Shown here: positions 11,693 to 15,490 of the stretch, piece by piece
Layout: each line of letters starts with the position of its first letter
Position numbering within the stretch: position 1 is the first letter of the stretch
Origin: Phycisphaerae bacterium
GTDB lineage: Bacteria > Planctomycetota > Phycisphaerae > JAAYCJ01
DNA: 15,490 bases
Direction of reading: 5' to 3'
Assembly: GCA_012514125.1 (NCBI GenBank)
Contig: JAAZAW010000078.1
Coordinates: 1-15,490 of the forward strand
The notes under the pieces: model-generated
Seen by the model: the letters and a program-made list of their open reading frames with translations, nothing else
The model's database searches: none
Told to the model about the DNA's origin: nothing
Made by a program: the position numbers and the translations under genes

Positions 11693-14443
11693 ATGACTAT
11701 CGTGCGAAAAATACTCAAGTTCCGTTTTATGCGCGTTGTTTTCAACTGTCGGTATCCCATTATAACAAAAATTGTTTTTGGCTTGTTGGTGTTAATATTG
11801 TATGAAATCTATGGGTGTAGTCCCGCCATTCCAATCATTGAAAACAACCCGCCTGTTGCGGTCATCCGACCGATTTCCTCCGCAAAACAAGGGGGTGTCG
11901 TCGAGCTTGATGGCAGGGATAGTTTCGATCCCGATGGCAATGACCTCACCTACCAATGGTCGTTCTTGCAGGGTCCCGCCCAGGTTTCCTTCGATAACGC
12001 TGAAGCAGCGGTCACAAAATTCGTTGCTGTGGACAGAGGAACATATCGCTTTGAATTGGTCGTCAGTGACGGAAAGGGACTTGGACGAGCCGAAGTTGAG
12101 GTGGAAATTACGGCGACTGATCCTGATCCCGATCTGGAACGTGTTGCGACACCGGTGTTTGATCCTGCCGAGGGTACTACATTTAAGACCACGCTTGATG
12201 TTTTCATTTCGTGTGAAACACCCCATGCCAGAATCTTTTATTCGCTCGATGGGTCCATCCCCGGGCCTGAAAAGGGACTGGAATATAAAGCACCGATCTC
12301 CCTGATGCATACAACACGTATTTTAGCGGTGGCGGTATGTGAAGGGAAAAAAAACAGCGAACTGGCTGAAGCGAATTTTACTAATTTGGGAACCGTCGCC
12401 ATGCCGAAATTTGATTTACCGGATGGAACGGTGTTTCAGTATGCCATTCAAATTAACATAACCTGTGAGTCGGAAGGAGCGGCAATCTATTACACAACCG
12501 ATGGAACGATTCCAACCATCGAAACAGGAACCCTCTACACTCAGCCGATCATTCTGGAAAAATCCACAATCCTTAAAGCAATTGGAGTTAAGGAGGGAAT
12601 GATCGAAAGTCTGATCGCCTCCGCGGTCTATATCAAACTCGGAACAACAAGCCCCGTAACCTTCTCGCCAGGCGCCGGTGAAGTATTCCAGGATACGCTG
12701 GAGGTCACCCTTTCGTGTGAAACCTCCGATGCTACAATATACTATACCCTTGATGGCAGCGAACCTGATAAGGAAACAGGCTTGATTTATAGTGCCCCTC
12801 TCAACCTAACGGAAACAACCCTCATTAAAGCGATTGCATGTAAGGAAAATATATACGATGCGCCTATTGCACAGGCCCAATATACACGATGGGAAACAGT
12901 GGCTGAGCCGAAATTTATTCCTGCCGATCAAAGATTGTTTCAAGACAGCATTATCGTCCAATTAACCTGTGAAACTCCACAAGCCACGATCGTCTACACC
13001 ACCGATGGAAAAAAACCTACACGCGAATATGGAAATATTTACACCGCACCCTTGATCTTGACAAATAACACGACCATAAATGCCTTTGCGTATAAAGAGG
13101 GAATGTTCGATAGTGCGAAAGTAACCGCGGGATATGTTCGGCTTTATCCAGTAGCCAATCCGGTATTCAAACCCGGAAATAATTATTCGTTCCAGGACGA
13201 ACTTTATGTGACGATTTCCACCGCGACACCCCAAGCCCAAATCCGATACACAACGGATGGTACAGACCCTTCGCCCACGCATGGCCATATTTATACCGGA
13301 CCCATCCGGTTGACTTCCACCATCACGATAAAAGCAATGGCGTTTAAAACGTATATGATCGATACCCCCGTTTTTTCGGCCACATATACAAAAGTGCTTG
13401 GCGGAACACAAAAATGGATATATGAAACAGACAGTTCTATCGATTCGTCCGTAGCGATCGGAACAGATGGAACGATCTATGTCGGGTCGTACGACCAATA
13501 TCTTCATGCCGTCAATGCAGATGGAACCCGCCGATGGACATTTCATGTTGAAGGATGGATTTTTTCTTCACCCGCCGTGGCACGAGATGGAACGATCTAT
13601 GTGGGTTCCGGTAATGGAAAACTTTATGCGATTTATCCCGACGGCACATTAAAATGGACCTACAATACCGGAAAAACAATCGTCTCCTCACCTGCAACAA
13701 GTCCAGATGGAACAGTTTGTGTTCATGTAGATGGTAAACTTGTCGCGATTCGTTCCGATGGAACTCTTAAGTGGCAATGCGCCACGAGCGTAAGTGGAAG
13801 CTACAATTATTCTTCTCCTGTCATAGCACGTGACGGAACAATCTACATCGGTTCCGTTGATAAAAAAATCTATGCGATCACTTCCAATGGAACAAAAAAA
13901 TGGACCTTCCAGACCGGTAATTATGTCGATAGTTCCGCAGCCATCGGCGCAGACGGCACGATTTATATAGGTTCGGGAGATCGAAAACTCTATGCGATAA
14001 ATCCTGATGGTAGTATGAAATGGTCGTATCTTACAGGCGGATATATCGACTCCTCTGCCGCCGTTGCTTCAGATGGTACAATATATGTCGGTTCTGCCGA
14101 TGGAAAACTCTATGCCCTCAATTCAGATGGTACGCTCAAATGGACATTTTCAACCAACAAGGAAATGCATGCCTCGCCGGTAATTCGAAGCGATGGGGTC
14201 GTGTATATTGCTTCAATGGATGGTTCACTCTATGCCGTTGGAACAAACGGAACTCAAAAATGGAAATTTACCATGGGAGGGGCTGCCGATGCTTCTCCTT
14301 CAATTGGAAACGATGGGACCATTTACGTGGGTTCAAAAGATCGGAAACTCTATGCGATTCGGGGGGCCGGAACTCTGGCGGATATGCCCTGGCCCAAATT
14401 CCGCTATAACGAACGACAATCAGGAAATTTGAACGATCCTTGA
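11693..14443 (+). CDS. Predicted lipoprotein with PKD-like, chitobiase-C-type and PQQ-type propeller repeats
   Basis: I recognise the domains of this 916-residue exported protein but not a specific function. A basic N-terminus and hydrophobic segment (about 24-38) lead to EIYGC, a loose lipobox with Cys42 as the likely lipid anchor. Then come a PKD-like Ig domain (about 52-142, ELDGRDSFDPDGNDLTYQW), five repeats of about 82 residues of the chitobiase/hexosaminidase C-terminal type (about 153-567, core IYYTTDGTxPTxxTGxxYTxPI), and about eight blades of 40 residues of a PQQ-like propeller (about 574-890, core DGTIYVGSxDxKLYAINxDGTxKWxF). It ends in MPWPKFRYNERQSGN, a common close for such propellers. 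No enzyme active site is visible, so binding or scaffolding at the cell surface is the likeliest role. The ATG at 11693 has AGGGGGA six bases upstream. It is divergent from parA and has its own promoter. Confidence 0.88.
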   Translation: MTIVRKILKFRFMRVVFNCRYPIITKIVFGLLVLILYEIYGCSPAIPIIENNPPVAVIRPISSAKQGGVVELDGRDSFDPDGNDLTYQWSFLQGPAQVSFDNAEAAVTKFVAVDRGTYRFELVVSDGKGLGRAEVEVEITATDPDPDLERVATPVFDPAEGTTFKTTLDVFISCETPHARIFYSLDGSIPGPEKGLEYKAPISLMHTTRILAVAVCEGKKNSELAEANFTNLGTVAMPKFDLPDGTVFQYAIQINITCESEGAAIYYTTDGTIPTIETGTLYTQPIILEKSTILKAIGVKEGMIESLIASAVYIKLGTTSPVTFSPGAGEVFQDTLEVTLSCETSDATIYYTLDGSEPDKETGLIYSAPLNLTETTLIKAIACKENIYDAPIAQAQYTRWETVAEPKFIPADQRLFQDSIIVQLTCETPQATIVYTTDGKKPTREYGNIYTAPLILTNNTTINAFAYKEGMFDSAKVTAGYVRLYPVANPVFKPGNNYSFQDELYVTISTATPQAQIRYTTDGTDPSPTHGHIYTGPIRLTSTITIKAMAFKTYMIDTPVFSATYTKVLGGTQKWIYETDSSIDSSVAIGTDGTIYVGSYDQYLHAVNADGTRRWTFHVEGWIFSSPAVARDGTIYVGSGNGKLYAIYPDGTLKWTYNTGKTIVSSPATSPDGTVCVHVDGKLVAIRSDGTLKWQCATSVSGSYNYSSPVIARDGTIYIGSVDKKIYAITSNGTKKWTFQTGNYVDSSAAIGADGTIYIGSGDRKLYAINPDGSMKWSYLTGGYIDSSAAVASDGTIYVGSADGKLYALNSDGTLKWTFSTNKEMHASPVIRSDGVVYIASMDGSLYAVGTNGTQKWKFTMGGAADASPSIGNDGTIYVGSKDRKLYAIRGAGTLADMPWPKFRYNERQSGNLNDP
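12149..13393 (+). repeat. Five in-gene chitobiase-C-type repeats
   Basis: Five consecutive units of about 245-250 bp encode residues 153-232, 236-316, 319-398, 403-482 and 487-567 of the lipoprotein. Each opens with a P-x-F-x-P-x(3-5)-F pattern, has a TxDGxxP turn in the middle, and ends in an A-x-Y or A-x-F strand. Units are diverged at the protein level, suggesting old duplication. Confidence 0.85.
13412..14362 (+). repeat. About eight in-gene PQQ-type propeller repeats
   Basis: Units of about 120 bp encode 40-residue blades (residues 574-890). Adjacent blades 1 and 2 share an identical 18-base stretch, AGATGGAACGATCTATGT, at 13465-13482 and 13585-13602, exactly 120 bp apart, pointing to recent duplication or gene conversion. 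The third blade (DGTVCVHVDGKLVAI) has lost the YVGS core, and the fourth opens with a small insertion (SVSGSYNYSSP). Confidence 0.85.
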
Positions 14444-14461
14444 TCGGATACACCCTGAGGC

Positions 14462-15424
14462 CTACAACTGACGGATAAGATCGTCTGCGGAAATGTTTGT
14501 CTTTTTGAATAGAGGTTCAATGGCCTTTATAAAACGTTGCCCGTCTTCCCAATAGCCCGCCGTATGCTCCAGCGATGGGTCCATCGCACACCAATAGGCG
14601 TTGAACTGACGCATGAAAAGTTCTCGAATATACTTGCTGACGATGGATGCCCAGGCGATAAGCAGGTGATGATTTTCACCTTTTTTGCAAAAATGAATCG
14701 AAATAGATCGACCGTCAAAATTCATCTGATAAGCGCTTTCCTCCGGTCCTTCGGTCTTAATCGTCAGGTCCGCTTCGGGAAACGCCCGTAACAAATTTCG
14801 CGCATAACAGTCTTTTCCGCCTTGTTTATCGATATTGACCATAATTGTCTTTTCTTGGCTTCTACTTGTAATATCCATAATCAAACGGATCGTCTGGCTG
14901 AAAACCACTTCCGATTTATTACGGGTCTGCTGCACCAGATAGTTATAGCGTTTTTCAACCAGAGGAACACACTTTACCGCGACAAGCTTCGCGCCCACAC
15001 GGGTCATCTCCCTGCTTAGCATACCAATCGAAAGTTTCAGCGCGGAAGGCTCGATCTCGCAAGGAATCGACAGGGGCGAATGACAATACCAAGGGTGGCA
15101 TAAATGCGGGTCCGGTTCCAGCGAGATGGTGTGAAGTAAATCACCCAATTCTTTTGGTTCAGTTTCTTCAGCTAAACTAATTCCCGCCAGAGTACCGCGC
15201 TCGAGTTCTCGAATATCTCTTCCACGACCGCGATATACCTTTTTACTATCAGCAATTACGATCCTGCCCCGAGCCTGCTTAACCCCGTCCGTCAGGCTGT
15301 TCGGAAAAAGTTGCCATAACCCAATGCCGGTTAGTTCAGCCGGTAAAACCATTGCCACCCCGGAGATTACAAGCGGGCCTAGCAGGGGGCCATAACCGGC
15401 TTCATCGATTCCAATTAAAAGCAT
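14462..15424 (-). CDS. Divergent RNase HII-like protein with a large internal insertion
   Basis: RNase HII removes ribonucleotides from DNA-RNA hybrids. The N-terminus LLIGIDEAGYGPLLGPLVISGVA matches the RNase HII/HIII signature and supplies the catalytic pair Asp7-Glu8, but Tyr11 replaces the usual Arg of the GRG motif. IADSKKVY (57-64) matches the DSKKL motif, MVNIDKQGG offers Asp199 as the third acid, and WASIVSKYIRELFMRQFN (258-275) matches the AASIxAKxxRD helix. The fourth acid is not obvious; Glu250 in KKGEN is the best candidate. At 320 residues it is about 100 longer than RNase HII, with the extra length lying between DSKK and the third acid (about 65-190). It has no N-terminal domain like that of RNase HIII. 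AAGGAA precedes the ATG. Activity on hybrids is plausible but unproven. Confidence 0.75.
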   Translation of the reverse strand: MLLIGIDEAGYGPLLGPLVISGVAMVLPAELTGIGLWQLFPNSLTDGVKQARGRIVIADSKKVYRGRGRDIRELERGTLAGISLAEETEPKELGDLLHTISLEPDPHLCHPWYCHSPLSIPCEIEPSALKLSIGMLSREMTRVGAKLVAVKCVPLVEKRYNYLVQQTRNKSEVVFSQTIRLIMDITSRSQEKTIMVNIDKQGGKDCYARNLLRAFPEADLTIKTEGPEESAYQMNFDGRSISIHFCKKGENHHLLIAWASIVSKYIRELFMRQFNAYWCAMDPSLEHTAGYWEDGQRFIKAIEPLFKKTNISADDLIRQL

Positions 15425-15440
15425 GGCGGCATTTCCTTCG

Positions 15441-15473
15441 ATCTTTTAAAACTTGATAGTTCATCTTTTAAAA
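15441..15473. repeat. Tandem 11-bp direct repeat upstream of the RNase HII-like gene
   Basis: ATCTTTTAAAA occurs at 15441-15451 and again at 15463-15473, a spacing of 22 bp, about two helical turns. It lies 17-49 bases upstream of the start codon at 15424, in the likely promoter or leader. It could be a pair of regulator sites; chance in AT-rich DNA is also possible. Confidence 0.35.
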
Positions 15474-15490
15474 TGTGACATTATTTTTTA

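Noticed and set aside
12962..13546. A 194-codon minus-strand open frame rich in Cys, Gly and Ile opposite the lipoprotein repeats
   Set aside because: It arises from the antisense of repeated coding units and has no family resemblance.
13412..14362. Regularly spaced repeats that could suggest a CRISPR array
   Set aside because: The 120-bp periodicity is in frame, diverged, and encodes propeller blades; there are no short identical repeats with unique spacers.
14434..14446. CGATC-CTT-GATCG hairpin at the lipoprotein stop as a terminator
   Set aside because: The stem is only 5 bp, spans the stop codon, and has no T-run on either strand.

Overview
This window reads as an ordinary chromosomal housekeeping stretch from a Gram-negative-type bacterium, with an accessory surface-protein gene near the right end. 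The gene content (bS21-RsfS, DUF502, a short HPF, a complete general PTS phosphorelay, a DUF2344 protein next to RNase E/G, a long RNase HII-like protein, and a lipoprotein with chitobiase-type and PQQ-type repeats) suggests a planctomycete, possibly Phycisphaerae. That taxonomic call is inference from gene content and protein style, with no marker gene to confirm it. Several genes appear to start on non-ATG codons: GTG for hpf, TTG for rng, and apparently CTG for rsfS.

Left part. Bases 1-382 hold no convincing gene but are unusually dense in perfect inverted repeats, including a REP-like hairpin. A minus-strand operon follows in the order rpsU (2816-3010), rsfS (2280-2678), argS (383-2158), driven by a near-consensus promoter at 3089-3116. 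A divergent plus-strand promoter (3183-3211) drives a DUF502 membrane protein and the ribosome hibernation factor hpf. Two different ribosome-silencing factors (RsfS and HPF) therefore lie back to back around rpsU.

Middle part. A plus-strand cluster with its own promoter (4534-4562) encodes a PtsN-like EIIA, HPr and Enzyme I. No sugar permease is present, and HPr carries the serine used by HPr kinase, so this looks like a regulatory or shared phosphorelay. It is followed by a DUF2344 protein and RNase E/G, probably co-transcribed.

Right part. A minus-strand pair encodes an orphan ParA/Soj ATPase and a small VanZ-like membrane protein whose genes overlap by 125 bp. Divergent from it is a 916-residue predicted lipoprotein (PKD-like domain, five chitobiase-C-type repeats, about eight PQQ-type propeller blades). 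The last gene, on the minus strand, is a divergent RNase HII-like protein with a large internal insertion.

I found no CRISPR array, transposase, tRNA or rRNA. Nothing here is clearly a new multi-gene system. The best leads are the hairpin-rich leader and intergenic elements, the CTG start of rsfS, the parA/vanZ overlap, and the RNase HII-like protein.
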